Positions 22,661-32,679 of a DNA stretch of 64,000 bases are shown in pieces (position 1 is the stretch's first letter; each line of letters opens with the position of its first letter). Origin of the DNA: Macrotis lagotis (Eukaryota > Chordata > Mammalia > Peramelemorphia > Peramelidae); contig NC_133659.1 of assembly GCF_037893015.1 (NCBI RefSeq), positions 18,555,246-18,619,245 of the forward strand. The letters are read 5' to 3'. The position numbers and the translations under genes are program-made. Under the pieces are notes generated by a model. That model searched no databases and had not been told where the DNA came from. It saw only the letters and a program-made list of their open reading frames with translations.

Positions 22661-23405
22661 GTAACCACTAGATCTATTCAAAATACACACATGGGGGTAG
22701 AGAGGGTGAGGGGTTGAGAACCTAGGTAACATGGATGGTGACACCCTCAACAGTAACAGGGAAGGTAGGAAGGGATGAAGGGTTTTTTTTTTAAGAAAAT
22801 ATAATGGTACCATTTTGTATGAGTTAAAACCAACTTCTATCTATCTAGGGTTATTCAGTTTGAGATCTTCATCAGGCCATTGGAGGTATGTAACAAGAAG
22901 TCAAGAAAGTGATCAGGGTTGAATAAAAAGATTTCAAAACCAACAATTTAGAGATGATCATTGAATCCCTTGGAACCAAAGAGATCAACAAGTGAAATAG
23001 TAAAGCAAGAAAAAAGAAACAGCTTCAGGATAAGAGTAATTGTCTGTGCCTGGGCATTGTCTCTCTTTATTTTCTATGGTAATGTTCAGATTAGATTCAG
23101 ATCAGGTTCAAATGTGCTTTTACATACATATACATTACTATAGCAATGAAATCACAGACATGCTACAGACCTCGTGAGATCCTTCTGCTTAGAAATATAT
23201 TTCACTGCCAAAGACTTTGGGGGAGTTCCTGTCAGGTTCTGGAAGCCAGAAGTTTAAGAAAGATCAAACAGTAGATAGCCATATTTTCCCTTTACATGAT
23301 ATATTACTTCATCTTATATGTATATATATATATATTGCTTCATATAGTATATTTTGCATTTTAATTTACCATACCTAGTGATCACAAATAGTAGCTTTAT
23401 AAAAT
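22660..23405. other. Intergenic DNA, mostly unrecognised
   Basis: Contains a short TA run at 23320-23336 and otherwise no clear element. Confidence 0.4.
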
Positions 23406-23715
23406 CATTGATCATTGAACTGGAAGATACCTTGGAGATATTTCTTCCAACTCCCTCACTTTATATGTGAAATTGTGGAGGCAAAAAGAGATTAATTTAC
23501 TTCAAAACCAAAAAATGGAGGGGTATACATTTAAAGCCCAAAGAATTTCAGAAGCCATATAGGCCAATTTCTTTGTTTTACAGATAAGGAAATTGAACTT
23601 AACTGGGTTAGGTGACTTACTCAGAATCACACAGCTCATATGTATCTCAGGTCAGATTTGAACTCACAAAGATAACTCTTCCTGACTCTAGGTGAAGCCA
23701 CCTTGCCATAGATCA
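23405..23715 (-). repeat. MIR-type fragments
   Basis: TTTGTTTTACAGATAAGGAAATTGAAC to GACTTACTCAGAATCACACAGCTCATATG, preceded by a diverged related copy. Confidence 0.6.
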
Positions 23716-23863
23716 CAGAAGTATTAAATGTTAGAGGGAAAACTCAAAAGAATTTTGATTTAAATATTGCTTCAAAATATGCTATGCAACTTTTCTGTAT
23801 CTCAATTTCCTCATTTCTGGAAAAAAGATGATTTAATATAATGACCTCTAAGATCTCTTCTAT

Positions 23864-24016
23864 CTTTTTTTTAGGTTTTTGCAAGGCAATGGGCTTAAGT
23901 GGCTTGCCTAAGGCCACACAGCTAGGTAATTATTAAGTGTCTGAGGCCAAATTTGAACTCAGGTACTCCTGACTCCAGGGCCCATGGTCTATCCATCGAA
24001 CCACCTAGCTGCCCCT
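23864..24016 (-). repeat. Marsupial SINE
   Basis: Reverse SINE (TTTTTGCAAGGCAATGGGCTTAAG to CCACCTAGCTGCCCC). Flanks share an imperfect TCTTYTATCTTT. Confidence 0.85.
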
Positions 24017-24479
24017 TCTTTTATCTTTAAATCTACTATTTCCCTAAGGATCTTTCCAAAAACCTCTGTTTTTACATTAAAAAAATAATTTTTTCAAGAA
24101 GATGGTAATTGAGAATTAGTGAAAATGAGAGTTTTTCAGAAAAGTAATAAGGCAACATACTATAACTGGAAAAAATAAACATTTTATGGGAGTCTGCGGC
24201 CCATATAGCCATTCAATCAATCCGAAAGGTTCTGAGAGAGAACATCCATAGTTTGTTTTATAACTTAATGTTTGATAGCTTGATGTGTCCTAGGGAGTTT
24301 CTGTCAAGTTAAGCTCATTATAAAAGAGAAAGACACACAACAATCAAACTGTCAGGCTTTCCCAACTACGATATCCATTTTCTAAGGAAAAAGAGGGGGA
24401 AAAAAGCAAGTTTTTGGTTTCTGCTCTTTCAAACTGTGGCCAATTCCTAGTAAATTATTCAAATTCTCATTGGGAAGAT

Positions 24480-25150
24480 GAATCAGAGTGTGGAGATTGG
24501 AGACAGGTAGACCCACCAGCAGGCTATTGTAATAATGCAGGTGAGTTTAAGTGATAAGGGTAGCAGGGAAAGAGGAGAGAAAAAGGAACATTTGAGAGAT
24601 GCTCCACAGTTGAAGTCAACAACCCTTGACCCCATATTGGATGTATAAGGGAAAAGATAATAAGGAATCCAGGATAGTCCCTAGGTTATGAGGATTGACA
24701 ATGACATGAAAATTAAGAGAGGTGTCAATGTTTAGAGGGAAATGAGAGAGGGAGAAAAATGTAGAAATCAAAATCTTGGAAAAAATGAATGTTGAAAACT
24801 GTCTTTACATATATTTGGAAAATACTTTGAAATAAGATAAAGCAAGTAATGAAAAGGAGTGAGATTAAACGTAAGTGAAAAGTGGAAACAATCTTCTGGA
24901 GGAGACAGGATGAGCTGGGGTCTCTTAAACAAGTATAAAGGGTCCATCGTGGTCAGGGGAATGGCCATTTCTTTATGTGAGACCAGATAAGTGCATCTTT
25001 CCTCATCTGTAAAATCAGACTAATAATAGCACCTACATCATACAATATTATGCAAATAAAATGAGAAAATTGATGTTAAGCCATTTGTAAACCTTAAACC
25101 ACCATATAAATATTAGCTATTGAGAAATGCTTGTTGAGTGATTAACTGCC
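24480..25150. repeat. Ancient L2-like and MIR 3'-end relics
   Basis: 24480-24735 (GGCTATTGTAATAATGCAGGTGAG and following) resembles reverse L2-type sequence. 24990-25150 (TTTCCTCATCTGTAAAATCAGACTAATAATAGC) is a MIR 3' end on the + strand. Confidence 0.45.
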
Positions 25151-25274
25151 AAATGGATTGATGAAATCAAAGGAGTTACAGGACAAGAGAATCTCCAAGT
25201 TGGAAGCAACCTCAGAGGCACCTAGTGAGTAGTCAGTCCTAAGCCTAAACCCCTTAAGTTCCTCTAATTGTTCT

Positions 25275-25434
25275 GTTGTTTGTTTGTTTGTTTAGTTTTT
25301 ACAAGGCAATAGGCCTAAGTGACCTGCCCAAGGCCACACAGCTGGGCAATTATTTATGTGTCTGAGACTGTATTTGAACTCAGGTCCACCTGACTCCGGG
25401 CCAATCCTCTATCCACTGTGCCACCTAGCTGCCC
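25275..25434 (-). repeat. Marsupial SINE at the edge of promoter P1
   Basis: Reverse SINE flanked by TCTAATTGTTCT (25263-25274) and TCTAATTATTCT (25438-25449). It inserted into the AT-rich array that precedes both promoters. Confidence 0.85.
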
Positions 25435-25684
25435 TATTCTAATTATTCTAATAAAGTTGACATGATTTTCTCCCACTGAAGGTCACAGGCCTAGTGAAAT
25501 CTCTCCACACAACCTCAGGGCTTACTGGATCCCAGGCATAGAGTTTTCTGCATTTGTTCCCAAGCCCATTTGGAGACAGATGAGGGCTGACAAGGCAGCT
25601 GAGCTGGGTGCCAATGAAGGATGTGGAACTTATAAATAGCTGTGGGACTCGGGAACATTCCTGGCCCCCCTCGACCTCAGTTTT

Positions 25685-25704
25685 CCTCTCTCCTAAACAA
25701 GGGG
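25685..25704 (+). promoter_or_regulatory. 20-bp block identical in both promoters (forkhead-like core)
   Basis: CCTCTCTCCTAAACAAGGGG is perfectly shared with 26719-26738 although the surrounding promoters have diverged. The TAAACA core resembles a FOX-factor site, which would fit liver or gut expression of CYP2J genes. Factor assignment is inference. Confidence 0.4.
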
Positions 25705-25941
25705 ACATCCTTCTGGGTCCCTTTTGGCCTCAAAGTTCCGGCCCTGTGATTTGGGCCCCATTGGGAGGGGCTATCTGTGGGCGGACCTTCCCAGGCTGTT
25801 CTGACCTTGTTCTCTCTCTGGTTCCCAGCAAGAAGCAGTCTTCTTTTGGGGGTGGGCAGGATTGCTTCCAGGAGGCAGGCCCTGGCAGAAAACAGAAGGC
25901 TGGCTGACAGAGGAGAGGCTGACATTTCCTGTAGCGCACCC

Positions 25942-25948
25942 TATATAG
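25942..25948 (+). promoter_or_regulatory. TATA box of promoter P1
   Basis: TATATAG in the context CCTATATAGACAGCC, aligned with the TATAAAA of the copy B promoter. The expected start site about 30 bp downstream falls at the first N of the gap. Confidence 0.65.
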
Positions 25949-25969
25949 ACAGCCCGGGCAGCAGTTCCG

Positions 25970-26069
25970 NNNNNNNNNNNNNNNNNNNNNNNNNNNNNNN
26001 NNNNNNNNNNNNNNNNNNNNNNNNNNNNNNNNNNNNNNNNNNNNNNNNNNNNNNNNNNNNNNNNNNNNN
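25970..26069. other. Assembly gap of exactly 100 N
   Basis: One hundred consecutive N. A round 100 is commonly a placeholder for a gap of unknown size, so the true distance between the flanks may be very different. It lies between two paralogous CYP2J promoters, a place where near-identical exon 1 sequences could confuse assembly. Confidence 0.98.
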
Positions 26070-26154
26070 AGTTCTCAATTCAAGATATCATGGAGGAACT
26101 TCGGAAAAAAAATTTTTTCACCTGGGTAAAAGGGGCGTATCACCCAGTGAAGAA

Positions 26155-26462
26155 GGAAATTTTATTTCCATTACATTGGAATTTCATTGCAATTTAATCC
26201 AAATGTGTATGAATTTTATTCAAACTATTCCAATTATTGCAGAATTTTATACTTGTCTGCTCCAGTTTATTTCAATTATAAGGGAATATTATTTCAAATA
26301 TTCCAAGTATATTGGGATATTTTTAACATTATTCCAATTTATATTTGAATTTTATTCTAATGCATTTCAATTATATTCAATTTCATTTTAGCTGATTCTA
26401 ATTCTATCAGAATTATATTCTAATTATCCCAATTTGTTCCAAATCTATTGGAATTTTATTCT
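26155..26462. repeat. Degenerate AT-rich tandem array, unit about 32 bp
   Basis: Successive units start GAATTTTATTC or GGAATATTATT and carry a TTCCAATT core about 18 bp later, with spacings of roughly 31-41 bp between unit starts (about 26210, 26241, 26283, 26315, 26347). The array abuts promoter P2. A trace of the unit (ATTCTAATTATTCTAATAA) also sits at the upstream edge of P1 around 25436, so the array predates the promoter duplication. Confidence 0.6.
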
Positions 26463-26718
26463 AATAGTCTAAAAAAGTCAACATTATTTTCTCCCATTGA
26501 CATTCATAGATATGGTGGAATCTATTCACACAACCCTCTGGGATTACCAAATTCCAGGCTTTGAGCTCCTCTACATTAGTTCCCAAGTTCCATTTGGAGG
26601 CAGCTTGAAAAGGGGAGAAGAGGGTTAACAAGCCAGCATGGGGCTCCAGTGAAGGGTGTGAAACTTATAAACAGTGAGGGGACCTTGTCAGTTCCTGGAC
26701 TCCCTGGACCTCAGCTAA

Positions 26719-26738
26719 CCTCTCTCCTAAACAAGGGG
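26719..26738 (+). promoter_or_regulatory. 20-bp block identical in both promoters (copy in P2)
   Basis: Same sequence as 25685-25704, with the forkhead-like TAAACA core at 26728-26733, about 250 bp upstream of the TATA box. That spacing is nearly the same in P1. Confidence 0.4.
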
Positions 26739-26974
26739 GTTCATTCAGGGTCTCTTCTAGCCTTGTGATTTGGATTCCATTAGTTGGGGCTGTGTATGAG
26801 TGGAACCTTTTCACAGCACTCTGGTCAAATTATCTCTTTGGTTGCCGGCAGACAAGCCCAATCTTCTTTTCTGGTGGGGATGGTAGCAGAAGCTCATTTA
26901 TTCCCGGGAGGCAGGCCCTTGCAGAGGGCAGAGGGCCTGGTCTCAGAGGGGAAGTTGGCATTCCCTGGCTGGTG

Positions 26975-26981
26975 TATAAAA
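26975..26981 (+). promoter_or_regulatory. CYP2J2-like: TATA box of copy B
   Basis: TATAAAA in GGTGTATAAAACCAGCC, 133 bp upstream of the exon 1 ATG and aligned to the TATA of P1. Confidence 0.72.
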
Positions 26982-27107
26982 CCAGCCTGAGCTCTGACTC
27001 ATGTGAAATTTGCTCCCATTGGCCCATAGCAGTTGTTGTTGCTGCAGGAACAGGAAGAGGGAGGAGGAATTCAACTTGGGTGGCCTCGGTGTCAGAACTG
27101 GGGAAGG

Positions 27108-27320
27108 ATGAAGCTCTCTCTGGGAAAGGTGCTCCCTTCCCTTTGGGAGGCAGCCCCTCTGCAGACCCTCCTCCTCCTCTCAGTCATGCTCCTGATCCTG
27201 GCACAGTATCTTCAGAAGAAGAAACAGCATCGAAATTATCCTCCAAGCCCTCCTGGGCTACCCATATTGGGCAACATCTTCCAGATGGACTTTAAAAACC
27301 CCAAAATGAGCATCCAAAAG
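27108..27320 (+). CDS. CYP2J2-like: Copy B exon 1 (213 coding bp, membrane anchor)
   Basis: The ATG at 27108 has A at -3 and is the first ATG after the predicted start site. It gives 71 codons, so a nine-exon product would be 502 residues, the human length. Residues about 14-36 are a hydrophobic signal-anchor (LQTLLLLSVMLLILAQYL), followed by the basic KKKQHR stop-transfer and the hinge NYPPSPPGLPILGN, one Gly-to-Ser away from the usual PPGP. The donor is GTAAAG at 27321. Confidence 0.9.
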
Positions 27321-27429
27321 GTAAAGAGTGACATGGGACCTGGGACCTTGGATAATGTACTGGATGGGGCAGCTGCAAGCCTGGATGTCCATCTCTACTT
27401 TGTCCCTATCTGGGAAGCAGCCTCTTACA

Positions 27430-27600
27430 AAGGAGGACCATCCCATTTAAGGCTTAGAGGACCTGGGTTCACATCTTCTTCTGATCTATGGGATCTGGTC
27501 ATCACTAATGGAATGTGTCATTGTGGTGTTTCATTTTATATGCTGGTCAGGATTAAGTGACCCCTGAGGTCCCTCCTGACTCCATTTCTGAGATTCTGAC
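27430..27600 (+). repeat. MIR-type SINE just after exon 1
   Basis: GGCTTAGAGGACCTGGGTTCACATC to CCCTGAGGTCCCTCCTGACTCC, about 110 bp into intron 1 of copy B. Confidence 0.6.
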
Positions 27601-27995
27601 CCAATGGGATAATTGTGAAGGGCTTTAAACAATGATTTTATTATAAAATGGCAGCTATCATTATTTTTGTTACTGTTGCTATCTAAAAGGGACAGGTGAC
27701 TCCCTCAGAGAATGTCGTTTGCTGTTTTGTAGCCACAATTCTGTTTCATTAATTAATAGACTGACTGGCACAAGTTGCATAGGCAGCCTCTGAGCTCTTT
27801 TCAAACTCCACATTTCAAGTTTTAGTTGAGGCCATTGAATTTTAGTTAAAAATATTTTGGATCACTGTTTTATTATAATTGGTTTCTTTTATAATTTAAT
27901 TTTTTTTATTTTATGCATAGAAAAGCTTTCTTCTGAGAAGTGACCCATAGGATTCACCAGAATAAGAAAGGAACAACAAAAACAATAGCAACCCA

Positions 27996-28045
<50 letters not shown>

Positions 28046-28056
28046 ACACACACACG
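27996..28056. repeat. (AC)n microsatellite
   Basis: About 60 bp of AC with one interruption. Confidence 0.95.
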
Positions 28057-28503
28057 GTTAATATTCGAGGTCCATACACTGACCTTAAGGCTTTGGACAA
28101 ATGATGTCAGGTCACTGATATTTATTGACTTTATTAGTCAATTCTGGGTCTAAATAATATGTTGTCACCACCCCGGAAGTGGGTTTTTTTCCCCTATTAA
28201 GTTCACCAAACAGTAACAATGAGTTTTTTAATCTACCATATCACACTTCTGGCTCAAATGAGGTCAAACCTATTCCACATCCTATAAGCAATGTTTCACC
28301 TTTTTGGTGATCTGCCACTCATACTGGTGAAACCAGTGGATATCCACCCAGAATCATGGTTGTAAATATATAACATAGGATTATAAACAAACTGATTATA
28401 ATGAAGTGCAGTTGTAAAAATTTAAAGAAAACAAAATTGCCAATTTTTTTCAGATCAAGTGCAGTTGTGAAATTATTTTTTGTACATTAGTGTGAGATGT
28501 TAC

Positions 28504-28509
28504 ATATAT

Positions 28510-28562
<53 letters not shown>
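28504..28562. repeat. (TA)n microsatellite
   Basis: Nearly pure TA repeat of about 59 bp. Confidence 0.95.
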
Positions 28563-28565
<3 letters not shown>

Positions 28566-28744
28566 TTTTTGAATTTCACCCCACTGAAAATATTTCTTAA
28601 TTGACACCATGACCCAGTTACCCTTCTTCACTTAGTATCGATTTCCAGAGGAGCACCCATCTGTCTCTTTATCCAAGTCATTGATGAAATGTTGGACAGC
28701 CCAAGGTCAAGCCTAGATTCAGGACTGACCATTTGCCTCAGACA

Positions 28745-28870
28745 TTTTAAGGTTAAGTGCCTTGCCCAGAGTCATTCAGCTGCCAGGAGTCAGGGGTAGG
28801 ACATGAACTCAGGTTTTTATGGTGCTGATGGTATATCTTTATGTGGAATCCCAAGCTGCCTCCCAGGTTA
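28745..28870 (-). repeat. MIR-related SINE fragment
   Basis: TTAAGTGCCTTGCCCAGAGTCATTCAGCTGCCAGG and ACATGAACTCAGG, reverse orientation. Confidence 0.55.
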
Positions 28871-28879
28871 GATTGAGAT

Positions 28880-29820
28880 AGCCCTTGTTCATTTGTTAAG
28901 AATGTTGCATGCCTTAATCCATTTGATCCTCAACACATCCCTTTGAGAGAGTTACTACATTTGCAGAAGCTAAATATTGGAAAAAGATTCAACAACTGGT
29001 TCCTAACAGAAGTCAAATAGGATCTGAACCCATTAGACCATATCACATCATGCCCTTCATTTCATGGTTTTTTGAAGTTTGAATATCCCTGGTTCCTGAA
29101 AATAGTCAACATATGCTATCAACCTGAGGTTCTCCACTGTCTCAGGTCCTTGAATCAAAAGAGCATCCTTCTCTGGTCCTACCAAGCTTTAATGATTTCA
29201 CATAACAGTGTGGTGACAGACTCTTGGGGTAAAGGTCAAAGGTAAAGGTAAAGGTCAAGGTCAAACCTTATCAGAGAAGCTGAAGACCAAGTTGGTGGTA
29301 GTATTGTTTGATGTCTCCTTTAATCTCTTTCAGAGATCATCTACTGAATTTGGAAAGGGCAGTGATCAGAGAAAAAAGATCCAATCAATCAATTAATTAA
29401 TATGCTTACATTTTATAAGTACCTGCTAAGATACTATTCTTGATGCTGGGGATTAAGAAAGAAAAGAAATATAACTACCCCTCCTCTCTGTGAGTTTACA
29501 TCTAACTCAATGCAATGAAAATACTAATGGATCAAACAGTTGACCTCTAAGTCTTAATTGTGAATTAATCTGAGTTGCTCTTTGCATATATTCCTAGCCC
29601 AGCATGTTACCTTGAATGTAGCAGCCATTTCAGAGACTGAAATACACTCCCCTTTCTCCTGAACTTTTTGAAATTCCCAGGTTCCATCAAAGCTCAGCTT
29701 CAGAGAGCCATGATCCCTCCCTTCCTGATCCCTCCCAGCTTCTAGTCTTCTGGAAATCAAGTAGAAGTTTTTATTTGAATGTATTTTGTATTTATTTATA
29801 TATGCACAGAGCATTTCTTT
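28880..29820. other. Intron 1 of copy B, middle part
   Basis: Holds an L2-type relic at about 29390-29520 and MIR-like scraps near 28915-29040. Otherwise nothing recognised. Confidence 0.4.
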
Positions 29821-29821
29821 C

Positions 29822-29965
29822 CTTTTTTCTTTTTAAAAATTTTTAAATTTATTTTGTTTTATTTTATTTATACATTTTATATATTTATATATAAAATGTT
29901 ATATATATATATTTATATATTTTATTTAATTTATTTTAAATTTTAAATTTATTTATTTATTTTCA
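29822..29965. repeat. AT-rich low-complexity tract
   Basis: TTTAAATTTATTTTG and TATATTTATATATAAAATG words. No coding content. Confidence 0.8.
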
Positions 29966-30364
29966 TCCATATGCATGTGCAGGGAATTTAAACCCTAACC
30001 CAAAATGACTGCTTGGAGTCCTCTCAAAGTGGCAGCAAAGGGTTCAAATTCAATTCCGTTCTTGCAAGAAGCGGGGCAGTTCCTAACTCCATGAGAGAGA
30101 GAGCAGGAAAAGCTGAATTACAGAAGCTGAAGCTGGGTTAAAAAAAAAACCCACAAAAACCACAGCCCATTTCTGCCGACCCTAACAACAAATGGTCAGA
30201 CTTGAGGGGTTGTACCTAAGCTTTCCCAGGAAAGTTAGTCTTTGTTTACATCTTATAAGGTTAGGGTAACATCATTTTTGTAGTCAGAGATCCGGGTTCT
30301 CATGCTCACCTGATTCTTGAGAAATAGAAACTGAGGCCTATGGCTTAGACTAATTTAACACTAT

Positions 30365-30780
30365 GTTTCTGAAAAGTCACCACTTATGCCCCTTACATGC
30401 ACATGTATATTTTTAATTACAAAATTTCCTTCCACCCTCCCTTCCCACCCCGCCTCCCCTCAGAGGCTAACAGTCAGATTAGCATTGTACATATTTTGAT
30501 AAACATTTACAAATTAGTAATTTTCAGTATAAGGAATTAGGATTAAGGGAAAATGATAATTTTTATGAAGTGTTCAAAGATTCAGAAGGGTACGTGTTCT
30601 GTTTTGTTTTGCTTTTCTTCTTCTGGATGGGATAATATAATCCATAGCTGATTTAATACAGTCATCCTAGCTCTCTGAGCACTGAGAGAGCTCTTTCCAT
30701 CAGGGTTGATCATCTCACAATATTGTTGTTGATGTGGACATTGTTCTCTTGGTTCCACTCCTCAGAAGCATTTTTTTTTC
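30365..30780 (-). repeat. L1 3' end fragment in intron 1
   Basis: The reverse of the marsupial L1 3'UTR: CCTTCCACCCTCCCTTCCC, then CTTCTTCTGGATGGGATAATA and GGTTGATCATCTCACAATATTG. Ends about 250 bp before exon 2. Confidence 0.55.
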
Positions 30781-31037
30781 TAGGTTGGTTCCTCAAGGGA
30801 AGGAACCATCTGTGACTTTCTGCTCAGCTCTTAGCACAGCACTTGAGCTATAGTTGGAGGACCCAGTGATTGTTTGGGTGAACTCATCTGAAGTCAATGG
30901 AATTGGATGAGACCCAACTGAGAGGATTCCATTGGAATAATTTTTACATTGCTAGAATATCATCTGATAATAGTACAGACGTAAAAATACCTTGAAAGAC
31001 AATGGAAGTTTGCAACTTAAAATGAATTCTTTTTCAG

Positions 31038-31200
31038 CTTTCCAAGAAATAAGGAAATGTTTTCCGCATGCATATGGGCAGTGCAAGTCTTATAACAGTA
31101 ACTGGATTGCCACTAATCAAAGAAGTCCTCGTCAACCAAGAGCAGGTGTTTATTGATCGACCCGAATTTCCTATCCAAACCCATGTCATGAAATCACTTG
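31038..31200 (+). pseudogene. CYP2J2-like: Copy B exon 2 with in-frame TAA (163 bp)
   Basis: Acceptor TTTTCAG ends at 31037 and donor GTGAGT starts at 31201. The length is exactly the family value of 163, so there is no indel. The phase-0 frame reads LSKK, TAA at 31050-31052, then GNVFRMHMGSASLITVTGLPLIKEVLVNQE and DRPEFPIQTHVMKSL. The TAA replaces the conserved Tyr of KKYGN, a single-base change from TAT or TAC. Skipping the exon would shift the frame. Confidence 0.9.
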
Positions 31201-31567
31201 GTGAGTTTTTTAAAATTATGATGAATGTTTTTCATGTCCAGGTTTCTTTAAAAGATATATTTGATTCCTGTTCTTTATCTTTTTTGAAGAATTCCAACCC
31301 ATTATAAAGGTCTTTTGACAGCAAAAAATATAGAGAAAAACAAATTCTTTGAAGTTTCCTTTCTTCATATCTTGGGGGGGCGGGAAATAGGACTAAGGGA
31401 GAGAACAATGAGAATGGTATAGGATAGAATCAGTTGAAGGAGTTGAATGTTTTAATTTAAGAATGAGAAGACTCAGTTTGGGGGGTGGGGCGAGTTCCAA
31501 AAATGAATGTGTCCCAATTTTTCCAATACTCCTCCATGCCCTGCCACCCTTCCCTTCAATCATTTTA

Positions 31568-31717
31568 TTTTAGATTTTTTTTGCAAGGCAAATGGGGTTA
31601 AGTGGCTTGCCCAAGGCCACACAGCTAAGCAATTATTAAATGCTTGAGACTGGATTTGAACCCAGGTACTCCTGACTCCAGGGCCGGTGCTTTATCCACT
31701 GCCACCTAGCCACCCCC
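31568..31717 (-). repeat. Marsupial SINE with perfect 17-bp TSD
   Basis: Reverse SINE flanked by TCCCTTCAATCATTTTA at 31551-31567 and 31718-31734. It lies about 370 bp after exon 2. Confidence 0.92.
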
Positions 31718-31769
31718 TCCCTTCAATCATTTTAGCCTACCTGGTAGGTACAAAATGAACTCTTAAGGT

Positions 31770-32665
31770 TATTTTAATCTTCATTTCTCTAATAAATAAT
31801 GATTCATGGCATTTTGTCTATGACTATTAATTATTTTGATTTTTTCATTGAAAAACATTCTGTTGGGGAATGATTCATTCTTTTGCATTTGATAAAGTTC
31901 TTTCTATATTTTAGATAGGAGCCCTTTATCTGATAAACTATCCATAATTTCTCCCAAAATTTCTGTTTTCCTTCTGAGCTACATTGGTTTTACTTTGACT
32001 AAACTTTTGAATTAAATGTAGTCAAATTTATTCATTTTCACTTAACTATATAAATAGTTCACCTATCCATAAGACTGATAAATAATATCTTCCATGTTTT
32101 TCTAACTTTCTTGTAAAATTTCACAACTAAGTCATATATCCATTCTGACTTTATCTTTGTAAATGATAGGAGATGTTGGTCCATCTTCAGTTTCTGTCAT
32201 ACTGCTTTCCAGTTATCCCAACAATCTTTATCAAATGATGAATTCTTATCCCACAATCTAAGTGTTTATAATCATCAACTATAAGTATATGATAATTACG
32301 TGCTGCTGTAAATTATATGTTTTCCTTTCCATTGAGCTACCTTTCTACTGCTTATCCAATACCAGATAGTTTTGCTCATTTCTACCTTATAATACAATTT
32401 AAGATCTGGCACTACTAAACTTCCTTCCCTTATACTTTTTTTTTTACTTTTTTTCCTTCAATAGCCTCAGCTTCTTTTGTATATTTTTCCAGGGGAATTT
32501 TGCTACTATTTTCTAATTCAGTAAAATATTTTTTGGTAATTTAATTGGGATGGCATTGAATGTATAAATTATGCTGGGTAAATATTCATTTTTATTGTAC
32601 TAGCCCAGCTTACCAATTCATTACTATCTCTCTAATTATTTGAATCTGATTTTATTTTTATAAAA
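31770..32665 (-). repeat. L1 ORF2 C-terminal fragment
   Basis: Reverse-oriented L1 landmarks: TAGATAGGAGCCCTTTATCTGATAAAC, CAGTTATCCCAACAATCTTTATCAAATG, GGGATGGCATTGAATGTATAAATTATGC. Decayed with many stops. Confidence 0.75.
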
Positions 32666-32679
32666 AAAAGTTTTTTGAG

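Larger units (their letters stand above)
25440..25969 (+). promoter_or_regulatory. CYP2J-type promoter P1, cut by the assembly gap
   Basis: This stretch aligns over its length with the promoter of copy B (about 26455-27005), but clearly diverged. Shared blocks include TTTTCTCCCA near the left end, ACTTATAAA about 310 bp upstream of the TATA, CCTCTCTCCTAAACAAGGGG and GGAGGCAGGCCCT. A TATA box lies at 25942. The gap begins 28 bases after the start of the TATA box, so the transcription start and exon 1 of the gene it drives are not in the assembly. It implies a further CYP2J-like gene, or the 5' end of one, at or inside the gap. Confidence 0.75.
26455..27107 (+). promoter_or_regulatory. CYP2J2-like: CYP2J-type promoter P2 and 5'UTR of copy B
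   Basis: Homologous to P1. Contains ACTTATAAAC (near 26665), the 20-bp block at 26719-26738 and a TATA box at 26975. With a start site about 30 bp below the TATA (near 27005), the 5'UTR would be about 100 nt and contains no ATG before 27108. It is directly followed by exon 1 of copy B. Confidence 0.72.

Noticed and set aside
25777-26391. A 204-codon open frame spanning the N gap
   Set aside because: It is open only because N is translated as X. The left part is promoter P1 and the right part is the AT-rich tandem array.
27033-27107. In-frame 25-codon extension upstream of the copy B start
   Set aside because: It begins at TTG, not ATG. The ATG at 27108 gives the correct anchor position and the 502-residue family length.
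29985-30360. Possible LTR-like fragment
   Set aside because: Some texture (CACAGCCCATTTCTGCCGACC) is suggestive, but there are no paired repeats, primer site or internal genes, so no retroviral element can be supported.
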